Positions 46,151 to 54,940 are shown, counted from the stretch's first letter. The stretch is 64,000 nt of DNA from Alkalimonas amylolytica (GCF_900107845.1 NZ_FNRM01000013.1:1-64000); one strand, 5' to 3'. Made by a program: numbers and translations. Notes: generated by a model not told the origin, from the sequence alone.

Positions 46151-47440
46151 ATGAGCTTAAAACGCATTTTGGTGGTTGCATGCTGGTGCTGTGGTATGGC
46201 GGCTTTGCCCGTGGTGGCAGCCATGGTGTTCCATCCGTTGCAGATGCCTGATACTGCGGTTGTAGCTGAGGATGATTTCTCAGATCTTGCACCGCTTGGT
46301 CAGGCCATTGGCGACAAAAGGGTGGTTATGCTGGATGAACTGACACACGGCGAGGGCAATGTGTTTGCCAGCAAAAGCAGAATCGTGCAGTACCTGCATC
46401 AACAAAAAGGCTTTGATGTGCTGGTGCTGGAGAGTGGTCTGTTTGATGTCGATCGGATCTGGCAATCGCAGCAAGACATTCAGCAACAGGCTCCGGGCAA
46501 CATTTTTTACATGTACGCCCGAAGCAGCGAGATGCAATCCTTATTTCAATACATTCATCAAGCAAGGCATAGCTCACAACCGTTAGCATTGGCTGGATTT
46601 GATGGACGTTTCAGTGGTGAGTTGTCCCTGCAGTACCTGGTGGCTGAGTTTCGCGATTATGTGGCAGCTCAATTATCTGCAACAGGACCTGAAGCGTATT
46701 TTTTGCAATTACAGCAGTTACTGGAAGGGCAGTTTTCGGCTGAGGATCCCGGCAGTCAACAGCAGTTTTTGAGTCGCAATAAGCATGTTGCTTCGCTCTT
46801 ACAAGCCAAAATGCAAGCCGATGGTGCCATGGAGGCAGGCTTTTGGTACAGAATAAATGCCAGTTTAAGGAAAATGGCGCAAGTGGCCTGGCAACAGCGC
46901 CGTTTTGATGAGCACGATCTGGCTATGGCGGCTAATTTGCAGTGGTTAATCGAGCAGCAGTATGCCGGACACAAGATCATAGTGTGGGGCCATTACATTC
47001 ATCTGAATCGGCAGGGTGGATTTGAGCATGCCCTGCATAAACCGGAAACCCCAATTGAACAACGCAGTAAGGTAGCGAATATGACATCGGCGCTACCTGA
47101 AGCTATCCGGAAGCAAACCTATGTCTTGCACTTTGCTGGCGCGCAGGGAAGTTACATTGATTTTCGTGATATGCAAGAAATTCAGGTTGAAAGTGGCGAT
47201 GACATGATGGAGCAGTTCTTGACAGAGCAGGCGGGTGGCGATGTGTTTGTCTCGCTTCAGCAAGTGGCACCTGCAGCTAATCGGCTGTTATGGGGGCATG
47301 AGTATAAAAGTACGCTTAGTTGGCAGCAGGCACAGCAGCGCTTTGACGGCATGATTTTATTGCACAGTCTAACACCAACGCAACAACTGGACAGAGAGCA
47401 GTCCGATGTTGCTTCCCCGGAGCTGGATAAGCTACAGTAA
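46151..47440 (+). CDS. Erythromycin esterase-like secreted protein
   Basis: This 429-residue protein has an N-terminal signal or anchor (ILVVACWCCGMAALPVVAAMV) and an erythromycin-esterase-type domain. The family's catalytic pattern is visible as VVMLDELTHGEGNVF (E and H of the metal/active-site motif), then FDVLVLESGLFD and later GHYIHLNRQG. Ere enzymes open macrolide lactones, but most chromosomal relatives have unknown substrates. The export signal is unusual for resistance enzymes of this type. The start has only a weak AAGAGA site. A LytTR regulator gene follows after 26 bases, probably in the same operon. Confidence 0.78.
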   Translation: MSLKRILVVACWCCGMAALPVVAAMVFHPLQMPDTAVVAEDDFSDLAPLGQAIGDKRVVMLDELTHGEGNVFASKSRIVQYLHQQKGFDVLVLESGLFDVDRIWQSQQDIQQQAPGNIFYMYARSSEMQSLFQYIHQARHSSQPLALAGFDGRFSGELSLQYLVAEFRDYVAAQLSATGPEAYFLQLQQLLEGQFSAEDPGSQQQFLSRNKHVASLLQAKMQADGAMEAGFWYRINASLRKMAQVAWQQRRFDEHDLAMAANLQWLIEQQYAGHKIIVWGHYIHLNRQGGFEHALHKPETPIEQRSKVANMTSALPEAIRKQTYVLHFAGAQGSYIDFRDMQEIQVESGDDMMEQFLTEQAGGDVFVSLQQVAPAANRLLWGHEYKSTLSWQQAQQRFDGMILLHSLTPTQQLDREQSDVASPELDKLQ

Positions 47441-47466
47441 CGATAAGTAGCCTTGCGGATGAGGTA

Positions 47467-48309
47467 ATGCAAAATGGAGTGTTCTTTGTGGGGGCAGTAG
47501 CGAAGTTGGTGCCATATCAACTGAACAAAAGTATTGGTTTTCCGCTGGCGGGTTGGGGCATGTTTCTATGTGCTGCGGCCCTGTATTGCATCATGTTCAA
47601 TCAGATTGTGCTGTTAAATACAGAAAGTTTTTTAAACGCTTTGCTCTGGAGTTTAAAGCAATATGTCCATTGGTTGTTGTTGACGCCCTTGTTATTTATG
47701 GTGCTGCCATTGGTATTTCAGGCTCGACTTGTCAGGTGCGCCATCTTGCTGATAGCACTGGCGGTCGCCTTACTTTCCCGGGTTATACCGGTCCTGCACA
47801 CATCTTCACTGTCAAGCTGGCCAGCGGCTTTGATTGATGCGCTTCCTGAACAAGCAGTGGTATTAACGGTTGTGGTACTTTGCTGGCAATTGCAGCAACG
47901 ATTTAGTAGCAACGAGCGTCAGGCAGACCGGCCGGTAACGTCTCCTGGCACACCATGTCAGCCGAAACCAGAACAAACTGTGCTGGTGACTAAGGGGCAG
48001 GGCGAATGTTTAATTCGCTGGAGTTCGGTCGATTTTATTAGTGCTGCCGGTAATTATGTCGAGCTTAGTAGTAACCAGGAAACTTACCTGCTACGTGCCA
48101 CCATGAAACAATTGGAGCAGCGTCTGCCTGCTGGTGACTTTATCAGGATCCATCGCTGTCATATTGTGAACCTGGCGGCGATAGATCGCATTGCAACTCA
48201 GCCAGCAGGGAACGGCTCTGTCAGCTTACGTGGCGGAACCGTATTACCACTCAGTAAAAGTTATAAACCGCTGCTGCGCACCTGTAAATTCACAACAGCA
48301 CAGTCATAG
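47467..48309 (+). CDS. Membrane-bound LytTR-family transcription regulator
   Basis: This 280-residue protein has about four membrane helices in the first 145 residues (for example LAGWGMFLCAAALYCIMF and LLLTPLLFMVLPLVF), then a polar linker and a C-terminal LytTR DNA-binding domain (about 175-275). The latter shows VDFISAAGNYVELSS, YLLRATMKQLEQRLP and FIRIHRCHIVNLAAI, all characteristic. It has no receiver domain, so the membrane part probably senses the signal or holds the DNA-binding domain at the membrane. GAGG precedes the ATG. Likely targets are its own operon or neighbours (inference). Confidence 0.87.
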   Translation: MQNGVFFVGAVAKLVPYQLNKSIGFPLAGWGMFLCAAALYCIMFNQIVLLNTESFLNALLWSLKQYVHWLLLTPLLFMVLPLVFQARLVRCAILLIALAVALLSRVIPVLHTSSLSSWPAALIDALPEQAVVLTVVVLCWQLQQRFSSNERQADRPVTSPGTPCQPKPEQTVLVTKGQGECLIRWSSVDFISAAGNYVELSSNQETYLLRATMKQLEQRLPAGDFIRIHRCHIVNLAAIDRIATQPAGNGSVSLRGGTVLPLSKSYKPLLRTCKFTTAQS

Positions 48310-48417
48310 TGCTGTGGTTGATCACATCCAGCAGACACTAATCCCAAAATACCTGCTTTTTTGTATCTCCTGGTTTAAATACAGCGTCTGTATTATTTAC
48401 TTCGCTGAGGAAACGTT

Positions 48418-48966
48418 ATGATGGGGAAAGATGTATTCACTGCCACTTGTCGTCGGTTGCACTGGCTGGTTGCGGTAGGTTTTATTGTGGTCAGTCTGGT
48501 CGGGCTGTATATGGCGAATACCGATACCTGGTATTTGTACCCATGGCATAAGTCTGCTGGTATTGTACTCTTTAGTATAATCGTGCTCAGAGTAGGCTGG
48601 CGACTGTGGTGTGGCTGGCCAGCATCTGTTGCGCATGACCGGCAGGCAGAGCAAAGGCTGGCCAAAATTGTCCATTGGCTGCTGCTTATTGGTACTGTTT
48701 TAATGCCGGTGACAGGTATGATGTATTCAGGTTTCAGCGGGCACGGTTTTGGCGTTTTTGGTTGGCAACTGGTGGCTGCAAACCCGGATCCATTGGAGCT
48801 CGGGCAGGTACTGCCGTACAGTGCCTACTGGTCAACACTCAGTAGGCTGGGGCACATGATGGCTGGCTACACCATGCTGATTGCGATTGTGTTGCATATT
48901 GCCGCGGCATTAAAACACCACTTTGTTGATCGGGATCCGACCTTGCTGCGGATGTTGGGCCGGTGA
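48418..48966 (+). CDS. Cytochrome b561 family protein
   Basis: This 182-residue protein has four membrane helices and the histidines expected for two b haems (RRLHWLV at residue 15, YPWHKSAG near 44, SRLGHMMAGYT near 145, IVLHIAAALKHHF near 157). CybB-type proteins move electrons from ubiquinol to oxygen or other acceptors in the inner membrane. GAGGA precedes the first of two adjacent ATGs. It follows the LytTR gene by about 108 bases, so co-transcription is possible. Confidence 0.9.
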   Translation: MMGKDVFTATCRRLHWLVAVGFIVVSLVGLYMANTDTWYLYPWHKSAGIVLFSIIVLRVGWRLWCGWPASVAHDRQAEQRLAKIVHWLLLIGTVLMPVTGMMYSGFSGHGFGVFGWQLVAANPDPLELGQVLPYSAYWSTLSRLGHMMAGYTMLIAIVLHIAAALKHHFVDRDPTLLRMLGR

Positions 48967-49201
48967 TGGAATCTGCCAGTCGCAGCGAACCCCTGTACCG
49001 TTGTTGCTGGCAGCCGCAGCACAGGCCGTGCTTATTTCTTGACCTGGCTGCCGGGGGCGCTCGTGTTTCTCTTCATGCCTGTGGCGAAACAGCACTGGGC
49101 AAAACGAAGCATGGACTGGTTTAGTAAGGTTTTCAAGTCACTGCCGGGAAACCGTAGTGTGACACTAAGCCTTTGCAATCTTGATGGTTGGCGAGGCGGG
49201 C

Positions 49202-49990
49202 CTACCGGATAAAATAACCAATCGCTCGCCACTCACCTTGCTCAAAGCTCAGTGTCAGGGTTTCAACTGCTGCGGCTTTGTGCTCAAACTGGCTTTGCAT
49301 GATCAGCACCAGGTAGCGACCATCCGGCACACCGGGCAAGGATCTGTGCTCTTGCTGGCTCAGCACAGTGCGGCTTTGCAAGGCACCAAAAGACTTCCGC
49401 GTGTTGTGCAGGGTATTCTGCCATTGGCTTGCGCTCAGTTGTTGTTGCACCATTGAGCCTGCTTGCTGCCAGCTGGTTTCATACTGGCCTTGATCAATCA
49501 GTTGCAGCCAGTTCAGGGCAATGGCTTCTACTTCATTGACAGTGGCATTCTCATTGTCTGCAATAAAACAAAATGCCCAGGCTTCATCATAGTTGCTGCC
49601 TCCGCCTTGCAGGGTAAAGTCCAACTGGAAAGGGATCCTGGCTGACTGAGCTTCCGTGTTTCTCTTTCCAGGCTGCCACTGAAATTTTGCCAGCGCTCGC
49701 CGTGCTGACTGATCAAACACCCCGGCCGGAAAAGACTCAATCAGCTCAATCTGCTGCGGGCGGCCATGGCTGTCAATGGTCAGATGAAAACGAACGCAGC
49801 CATTGAGCTCTCGTTGCGCCGCTTGTCTTGGATACTCAGGTACTGCAGCCCGACTGACTTGCCAATAGTGATCTATCCAATGCTGTTCGGCGGTTAAGTC
49901 CAAAGCTGCCTTTAGTTCAGATGTTGGCGCACTGCTGCATGCCGTCAGAGCAATCAGAATCGATGGGATTGATAAAGTGCGGATGATCAT
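49202..49990 (-). CDS. Lipoprotein with TonB-C-like and DUF4019-like domains
   Basis: This 262-residue protein has a lipoprotein signal (SILIALTACSS). A TonB C-terminal-like domain follows at about 50-125 (CVRFHLTIDSHGRPQQIELI, ARRALAKFQWQPG). A second region at about 150-260 resembles DUF4019 (ALNWLQLIDQGQYETSWQQA, GRYLVLIMQSQF, EGEWRAIGYFI-like ending). There is no N-terminal TonB anchor or proline-rich spacer, so it is not a classical energy transducer. The start overlaps by one base with the stop of the small membrane protein upstream (TAATG), so the two are co-translated. Confidence 0.8.
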   Translation of the reverse strand: MIIRTLSIPSILIALTACSSAPTSELKAALDLTAEQHWIDHYWQVSRAAVPEYPRQAAQRELNGCVRFHLTIDSHGRPQQIELIESFPAGVFDQSARRALAKFQWQPGKRNTEAQSARIPFQLDFTLQGGGSNYDEAWAFCFIADNENATVNEVEAIALNWLQLIDQGQYETSWQQAGSMVQQQLSASQWQNTLHNTRKSFGALQSRTVLSQQEHRSLPGVPDGRYLVLIMQSQFEHKAAAVETLTLSFEQGEWRAIGYFIR

Positions 49991-50265
49991 TATTCTTCCT
50001 TGATAGTGGGGCGTAGCCATAGTTTCAACAGTGCAGCTACCGTCAGGATTGCTAACAGGGCCGACACTGTTGGCGCTGTATTAAACAGTCCCAGCGCAAA
50101 GCCTCCAGCCACGCAGGGCAGGGCCCATGCCATGCGCTTTCGTTGTGCAATGGCTTTCTGCTGCGCTTTTTCCTGACGTTGCTTTTTGGCATCGATACTT
50201 GCCTGTTGCGGACTCAGCAGCGCATCGGCAACGGTTTTTGCCTGCTGCTTATTAAGCTTGGGCAT
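49990..50265 (-). CDS. Small two-helix membrane protein, paralogue of the 52459-52731 product
   Basis: This 91-residue protein has a charged helical N-terminal half (MPKLNKQQAKTVADALLSPQ and a KKQRQEKAQQK stretch), then two membrane helices (WALPCVAGGFALGLF and VSALLAILTVAALLKLWL). It matches the small protein at 52459-52731 along its whole length, sharing DALL-PQQA-DA-K-RQ and WALP-LFN-AP-VSA. No family name is known to me. Its stop overlaps the following TonB-C-like lipoprotein start. Confidence 0.75.
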   Translation of the reverse strand: MPKLNKQQAKTVADALLSPQQASIDAKKQRQEKAQQKAIAQRKRMAWALPCVAGGFALGLFNTAPTVSALLAILTVAALLKLWLRPTIKEE

Positions 50266-50464
50266 ACTCAGGTTCGCTGGTGGTAAACAACATCGTATAG
50301 TTCCTTTATGTTCCATCAGCATCAAGAGTAGCGAAACAGGAAGTAGAATTAAAGTAACTTTAGCGCATTATTTTGTAACTAACCATAAGGGGCGCAGGCA
50401 TTGTTTTGGCCTCAGATCTTTTTCTAAAAAAGCCGCGATATAAAGCTTTTGTGTTAAACCCATC

Positions 50465-50470
50465 TATACT
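50465..50470 (+). promoter_or_regulatory. Candidate -10 box of the SDR gene
   Basis: TATACT lies 30 bases ahead of the chosen start. No good -35 is present at the right distance. Its position argues against the GTG at 50471 as the translation start. Confidence 0.35.
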
Positions 50471-50500
50471 GTGGAAGGTCATTTCGTCGGGATGGTTGGC

Positions 50501-51262
50501 ATGGATTTTCAATTAACAGGTAAGAACTGCATCGTGCTGGGTGGCAGCCGCGGTATTGGCCGTGCTATTGCCTTGGGCCTGGCGGCAGAGGGAGCCAATG
50601 TCGCCATCTGCGCACGTGATGAAGCAACGCTGCACAAAGCGGAGCGTGAACTGGTACAAAAAGGAGTGAAAGCTTACGCAGCCAGTTGCGATGTGGCCGA
50701 TCAGCACGCCCTTACGGCCTTTCTTAAAGCAGCCAGAGCAGCTTTGGGTGGGGTTGATATTCTGGTGCATAACGCTTCCGCACTGGCGGTTGGGCCGGGA
50801 CTTGACGATTGGAATGCCAGTTTAGCCGTTGATTTGATGGCGGCTGTCCATGCCTGCGAGCAAGTGATCCCCTGGCTGCTGGAACAGGGCAGTGGTTCTA
50901 TTATTCTGGTGTCATCCATCTCTGGTCTGGAGTGCGATCCGACCCCCGATTATGGCTACACAGCAGCCAAAGCAGCATTAATCGCCTATGCCAAGAAACT
51001 GGCAGTGATGCATGCAGCGCAAGGGCTGCGGGTGAATGCGATCGCACCGGGTTCAACGGAGTTTCCTGAAGGGATCTGGGCGCAGCTCAAAGTGCATCAA
51101 CCAGAGGTTTACCAGATGGCAAAAAGCAGCATTCCGGCCGGCCGCCTTGGCTCTGCCGAAGAGATTGCGGATGTTGCTGTATTTTTGGCCTCGCCCCGTG
51201 CCCAGTGGATCAATGGCGAGTGCATTTCCATCGATGGCGCCCAGCATCGGGGCATGCGTTAG
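50501..51262 (+). CDS. Short-chain dehydrogenase/reductase (SDR) family protein
   Basis: This protein of about 253 residues is a classical SDR oxidoreductase. The NAD(P) motif GGSRGIGRA is near the N-terminus, NAS in the middle (VHNASALAVG), and the catalytic Ser plus YTAAK are present (ILVSSISG ... YGYTAAKAAL). The C-terminal NGECISIDGAQ is typical of the FabG-like group. The substrate cannot be inferred. The start MDFQLTGK is chosen because the family begins just before the GK-x-x-x-V strand; ATG at 50492 is possible. Confidence 0.88.
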   Translation: MDFQLTGKNCIVLGGSRGIGRAIALGLAAEGANVAICARDEATLHKAERELVQKGVKAYAASCDVADQHALTAFLKAARAALGGVDILVHNASALAVGPGLDDWNASLAVDLMAAVHACEQVIPWLLEQGSGSIILVSSISGLECDPTPDYGYTAAKAALIAYAKKLAVMHAAQGLRVNAIAPGSTEFPEGIWAQLKVHQPEVYQMAKSSIPAGRLGSAEEIADVAVFLASPRAQWINGECISIDGAQHRGMR

Positions 51263-51280
51263 CAAGCGTCAGCATATTCG

Positions 51281-52456
51281 CTATTTGGCCTGGTGCTCTT
51301 CAATGCGGCTTTGTACTGCGTGCAACAAAGCATCACGATTCTGGCTGAAGTATTGATCCGAATAGTTGGTCATCCAAAGCAGCAACAGGGGTTGCTCTGC
51401 GGGCTGGTGGATACGAAAGTCCATGGTAAATAAGCCATTGGAGCCACCGTGGCGGATGACGATGCCATGCTCCGGGGTGCTGTTGTCGATCAGCCAGCCA
51501 TAACCGTAGTAGAGCCCGGGCCGGGTTGTGGCCTGGTGCGGCGCAAACAGCAAGCCGCGCTGTTCATCACTTAAAACTTTGTCCGACTGCAACGCCTGAT
51601 ACCACAGATACAAATCACCCAGGGTGGAGAGCAAACCACCATTGGCGTGCAGGTTCCACCAGGGGCCATCGTCGGCCCAGCTGTGATCCAGCGGGTTGCC
51701 CCAACGCCGGGCAGGGAGCTCGCTTTTGCTCAGGCCATGCCTGATTCGCTGAAACCAGCGCCGGTCCTGATAGTAGCCGACAGCCAGCTGCTCAGCTGGC
51801 CACTTGGGCAGCACATAGCCGGTATGCTGCATGCCCGCCGGCTGAAACAGCCATTGCTGCAGGTAACTTTCGTAGCTTTGGCCAGACACCTGCTCAATGA
51901 TTAAACCCAGCAGCCCATAGCCGGCATTGGAATAGGCAAACTGACTGCCCGGCGTGCTTTGCAAGCGGGAGGCGAACAATTGCCGCAAAAAGTCCTGCCG
52001 TGTTTTGGGGCTGTAATCACCGCCACGGAGATCTCCAATCAGGCCGCCACTGTGGGTCAGCAACTGATGCAGGCTTATGCCGGCTTTATCGGCTGGTACA
52101 TCGCTAAAAAACTGCGCCAAGGTATCCTGTACCGACAGCAGGCCCTGCTGCTGCAACCTTAGGATGGCTGCCGCGGTAAATTGCTTGGTGACCGAACCGG
52201 TATCAAAGACGGTGTCGGTGGTAAAAGGGCGCTGCTGCTCGTAATCGGCCAGGCCATAAGCCTGTTGCAGCAGCACTTGTTCGCCCTCAGCAATCAGTGC
52301 CAGCCCGGAAAAGCCAGTCTCTATACTGGCCTGATGCCAGGCAGTCAGACTTGAGACCACAGCATGGTTATTGCTGGAGGCATCGGCAAGGGGCGACGTT
52401 TGGTGCGCGCAGGCCGGCAGCGCAAGCAGTGGCAGAAGCAGCAACAAGGTTCGCAT
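51281..52456 (-). CDS. Serine hydrolase lipoprotein (beta-lactamase class C/esterase family)
   Basis: This 391-residue protein has a lipoprotein signal (LLALPACAHQ) and a penicillin-binding-type serine hydrolase domain. The SxxK motif is TGSVTKQFTA near residue 90 and the YxN motif is FAYSNAGYG near 175. A C-terminal HGGSNGLF region corresponds to the KTG-like site. Such proteins are mostly esterases or D-amino peptidases; there is no sign that it is a resistance enzyme. The start is two bases after the stop of the small membrane protein upstream, so the genes form an operon with the YbjQ gene. Confidence 0.88.
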   Translation of the reverse strand: MRTLLLLLPLLALPACAHQTSPLADASSNNHAVVSSLTAWHQASIETGFSGLALIAEGEQVLLQQAYGLADYEQQRPFTTDTVFDTGSVTKQFTAAAILRLQQQGLLSVQDTLAQFFSDVPADKAGISLHQLLTHSGGLIGDLRGGDYSPKTRQDFLRQLFASRLQSTPGSQFAYSNAGYGLLGLIIEQVSGQSYESYLQQWLFQPAGMQHTGYVLPKWPAEQLAVGYYQDRRWFQRIRHGLSKSELPARRWGNPLDHSWADDGPWWNLHANGGLLSTLGDLYLWYQALQSDKVLSDEQRGLLFAPHQATTRPGLYYGYGWLIDNSTPEHGIVIRHGGSNGLFTMDFRIHQPAEQPLLLLWMTNYSDQYFSQNRDALLHAVQSRIEEHQAK

Positions 52457-52458
52457 GC

Positions 52459-52731
52459 CTAGGTTTCCTCCTTGCTACCGGCAGAGCTAAAGTACTGCCA
52501 GAGCACCAGAATCAGTGTAAAAAGGAGTAACACCGCGGATACGGCAGGAGCGCTGTTGAATAATGATATAGCTAGGATGACGCCAAGGCCAGGCAAGGCC
52601 CATTTGCGCTGTGCGCGCAATCTGGCTGCTGCATCACGCTGGCGCTTTTTTTCAGCGTCGAGTTTGGCTTGCTGGGGCCCTAACAGCGCATCGCTGATGG
52701 CATCAAGTTGTTTCTCATCCAGCTTATCCAT
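52459..52731 (-). CDS. Small two-helix membrane protein, paralogue of the 49990-50265 product
   Basis: This 90-residue protein starts MDKLDEKQLDAISDALLGPQ and has a charged helical first half and two membrane helices (WALPGLGVILAISLF and VSAVLLLFTLILVLW). It is clearly paralogous to the protein at 49990-50265. A much longer in-frame start would run through the YbjQ gene in the wrong frame and is rejected. It lies two bases after the ybjQ-like stop and two bases before the serine hydrolase start. Confidence 0.77.
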   Translation of the reverse strand: MDKLDEKQLDAISDALLGPQQAKLDAEKKRQRDAAARLRAQRKWALPGLGVILAISLFNSAPAVSAVLLLFTLILVLWQYFSSAGSKEET

Positions 52732-52733
52732 GT

Positions 52734-53054
52734 TCAGGCCCGCTGCAATTTGACGGCCGTACCATAGGCCAGCAGCTCGCAAGAGCCGGCCAAAATCGCG
52801 CTGGTGGTAAAACGAATGCCGACCACGGCATCGGCACCCAGCTTGCTCGCATCGGCGACCAGTCGCTGAATGGCTGTGTCCCGCGCTTCGCTCATCATCT
52901 CGGTGTAGCCTTTGAGCTCGCCGCCGACAATGCCTTTTAAGCCCGCCATAATATCGCGGCCAACGTGCTTGGATTGCACCACATTGCCGGTGACGACACC
53001 AAGCACAGCCTGGATCTGGTAGCCCGGTAATGAATCGGTTGTTGTGAACAGCAT
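52734..53054 (-). CDS. YbjQ family (UPF0145) protein
   Basis: This 106-residue protein shows the UPF0145 signature: MLFTTTDSLPGYQIQAVLGVV start (cited in part), GGELKGYTEMMSEARDTAI and LGADAVVGIRF. The family forms pentameric rings and is sometimes labelled heavy-metal binding. AGGAG precedes the ATG; an in-frame earlier start adds 13 unconserved residues. It heads a three-gene operon with the small membrane protein and the serine hydrolase lipoprotein. Confidence 0.9.
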   Translation of the reverse strand: MLFTTTDSLPGYQIQAVLGVVTGNVVQSKHVGRDIMAGLKGIVGGELKGYTEMMSEARDTAIQRLVADASKLGADAVVGIRFTTSAILAGSCELLAYGTAVKLQRA

Positions 53055-53201
53055 GGCAGGTCTCCTCAGTAAGGTGTTTTGCAAAAGAAACAAAGTCGCA
53101 AGAGTAACAAGGTCTCAACATAACCCAGCTTATGCCATGATGTAAGTGTTAGTGGTATGTGGTTTTGTAACGAAAAATGTATGCAACCAAAGCAATACCC
53201 A

Positions 53202-54215
53202 TTACTCGGAGTCAGGCTGCTGCAACTTATGGGCGGTCTGAGCCGCCAGTGGTTCAAGCTGCTTAAGCCACCTGAAGATCATCTCATGTGTGTCTGGCGT
53301 CAAGGTCATCAATAAAAAGTGCGAGTATTCCGTCAGGTTAAACAGCTCAATATGCGGCAGGTCACTCCAGGCTAAGTAGTGCTCATAGGGGGCTATCGGA
53401 TCCTGGTCTGAAAGTAAAACCAGCGAGCGTGACAGGGGCGGATAGTCCAGCAGGTTGGTCTGTGCCAGCGATATGTTGGCTTTTTTTAACGCCAGCTCAG
53501 CACCTTTTCGTAAAGAAGCTTCAGGCACAAGCCGGTGCCAGCGAGAGCCACTGAGTTGCGGGTACAACGACACTGCATCATCAAACCGGATACTGGGTGC
53601 AATCAAAATCATGCCATCCACATCCAACTGGTGCTGCAAATGCGCTGCGGTATAAGCCCCCATCGACAAGGCGGTCACCAACAAGGGTTTTGCTGGTTCA
53701 TGATGCTTGTGGATGATTTGCTTGAGTAATTGCGCATCTTTGATCCCAAAGCCCAAGCCCGGGCTTGAGTCGCCATGGCCCAATAAATCCGGCAGCAACA
53801 CATTGAATCCAAGATGCCTGAAATATGCAGCATGCCAGCCCATCGTTTCTTTGGTGCAGCTATAACAGGGTAAAATTAACATGGTGCCCTGAAATAGATT
53901 CTGATCATCGGTCGAGAGCTTTGTTGTCATGCTCCAAGCATCGGTAGCTGTCTGAACAGTTAGCTTGAAGGTATAATCGGTGGGCTCATCCGTCGGTTGA
54001 ATATGCCAGTAACTGATGCAGGCGCCAGGTTCAAGGCAGTGCCGCTGATGGTTTGCCTGTAACAACTCGCCTTCATCCTGTGTGCCGGCTCTGGGTTGAA
54101 TATGATCATTGATCTTAAATGCCACTAGCTGGGCGCAGCCTGTCAGCCAAAAGCACAGTACACACAAAAAAAATCGTTGGATGAAGCGGTTTGTTAAGTC
54201 GCTTACGCTAAACAT
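53202..54215 (-). CDS. Lipoprotein alpha/beta hydrolase
   Basis: This protein of about 337 residues has a lipoprotein signal (FLCVLCFWLTGCAQ) and an alpha/beta hydrolase fold. The likely nucleophile is the serine in VTALSMGAYTA, with an LLGHGDSSPG oxyanion/cap motif upstream, an acid in LLSDQDPIAP and a histidine in LTEYSHFLL. An ATG at 54242 overlaps the stop of the preceding gene (ATGA) and is an alternative start, but it gives an overlong signal peptide. The substrate is unknown. It forms an operon with the TonB-C-like lipoprotein gene upstream. Confidence 0.83.
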   Translation of the reverse strand: MFSVSDLTNRFIQRFFLCVLCFWLTGCAQLVAFKINDHIQPRAGTQDEGELLQANHQRHCLEPGACISYWHIQPTDEPTDYTFKLTVQTATDAWSMTTKLSTDDQNLFQGTMLILPCYSCTKETMGWHAAYFRHLGFNVLLPDLLGHGDSSPGLGFGIKDAQLLKQIIHKHHEPAKPLLVTALSMGAYTAAHLQHQLDVDGMILIAPSIRFDDAVSLYPQLSGSRWHRLVPEASLRKGAELALKKANISLAQTNLLDYPPLSRSLVLLSDQDPIAPYEHYLAWSDLPHIELFNLTEYSHFLLMTLTPDTHEMIFRWLKQLEPLAAQTAHKLQQPDSE

Positions 54216-54238
54216 AACACCTGAACTTCCGGGAAATG

Positions 54239-54733
54239 TCATAGCCTTTTCACCCGTGAGCCAATGGAAAACAATGCATCAGTCCCCTGACAGTGCCGCT
54301 CTTGCTGCAACACACTGACAGAACAGTCATCGTCATTGTTTTGCAGGCAAAACTCGAAGCGTGTTCTTGTTTTTACCGGTTCGGTTAAGTTACCGGGAGC
54401 TGCATTGGAAAAACTCAGGCGGGTAATGGCGTGCCGCGCTTGTTGTGCGAAGTACCTGCTGGTGGCGTGGGTGGTTTGGACATCGGTAATCTGGTAGTCG
54501 GGGGTAATGACGTACTCAATGGTCGCGCAGCCGTCATTTCCTGCACTTGCTTCCTCAATCGGATAACGCGCTTCATAGCGTTGGAGGCTGCGCCATTCAG
54601 GAGCCAGCAGCGCTGCCTCTGTCAGGGGTAAGTCGCTAAACTGCTTTGATGACTGGTTGCTGCTGCAGCCAACCAGCCCCGCTATTCCGACAAAAGTTCC
54701 GGCCAATGCAATTACCAACTGTTTTATAGTCAT
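54239..54733 (-). CDS. Small lipoprotein with TonB-C-like domain
   Basis: This 164-residue protein has a lipoprotein signal (AGLVGCSSN) and a domain at about 60-120 with CATIEYVITPDYQITDVQ and ARHAITRLSF. This resembles the TonB C-terminal fold of the lipoprotein at 49202 but lacks a TonB membrane anchor. Cysteines in the C-terminal part (EFCLQ, DDCSV, RHCQG) may form a disulphide. The promoter should lie in the 207-base gap before leuD, where I see nothing definite. Confidence 0.75.
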   Translation of the reverse strand: MTIKQLVIALAGTFVGIAGLVGCSSNQSSKQFSDLPLTEAALLAPEWRSLQRYEARYPIEEASAGNDGCATIEYVITPDYQITDVQTTHATSRYFAQQARHAITRLSFSNAAPGNLTEPVKTRTRFEFCLQNNDDDCSVSVLQQERHCQGTDALFSIGSRVKRL

Positions 54734-54940
54734 AGCTACCTATCCTTTGGCTATGTCACTGCTGTGACGCTAAGTAAGATTTTGATGAGAATGCATGACT
54801 TAACCTTGAAAGCTAAGTGACTGTTAAAATAACACGGTTTCATTGTGAATTAAAATTGAAATGTATATTTTGCATTGTCAACTGACTCAGGTGAGTGACA
54901 GGCCCTCACTTAGTGAGAGCCTGGTGAGTCATGGTATCAG

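Noticed and set aside
46151-47440. Acquired macrolide-resistance gene
   Set aside because: Only distant Ere-family motifs, a signal peptide and no mobile element nearby; a resistance function is not supported.
51281-52456. AmpC-type beta-lactamase
   Set aside because: The SxxK and YxN motifs are shared with esterases and peptidases; the lipoprotein signal and operon context do not fit AmpC.
52459-53121. A 220-codon frame for the small membrane protein
   Set aside because: Its first two thirds overlap the conserved YbjQ gene in another frame; the true start is at 52731.
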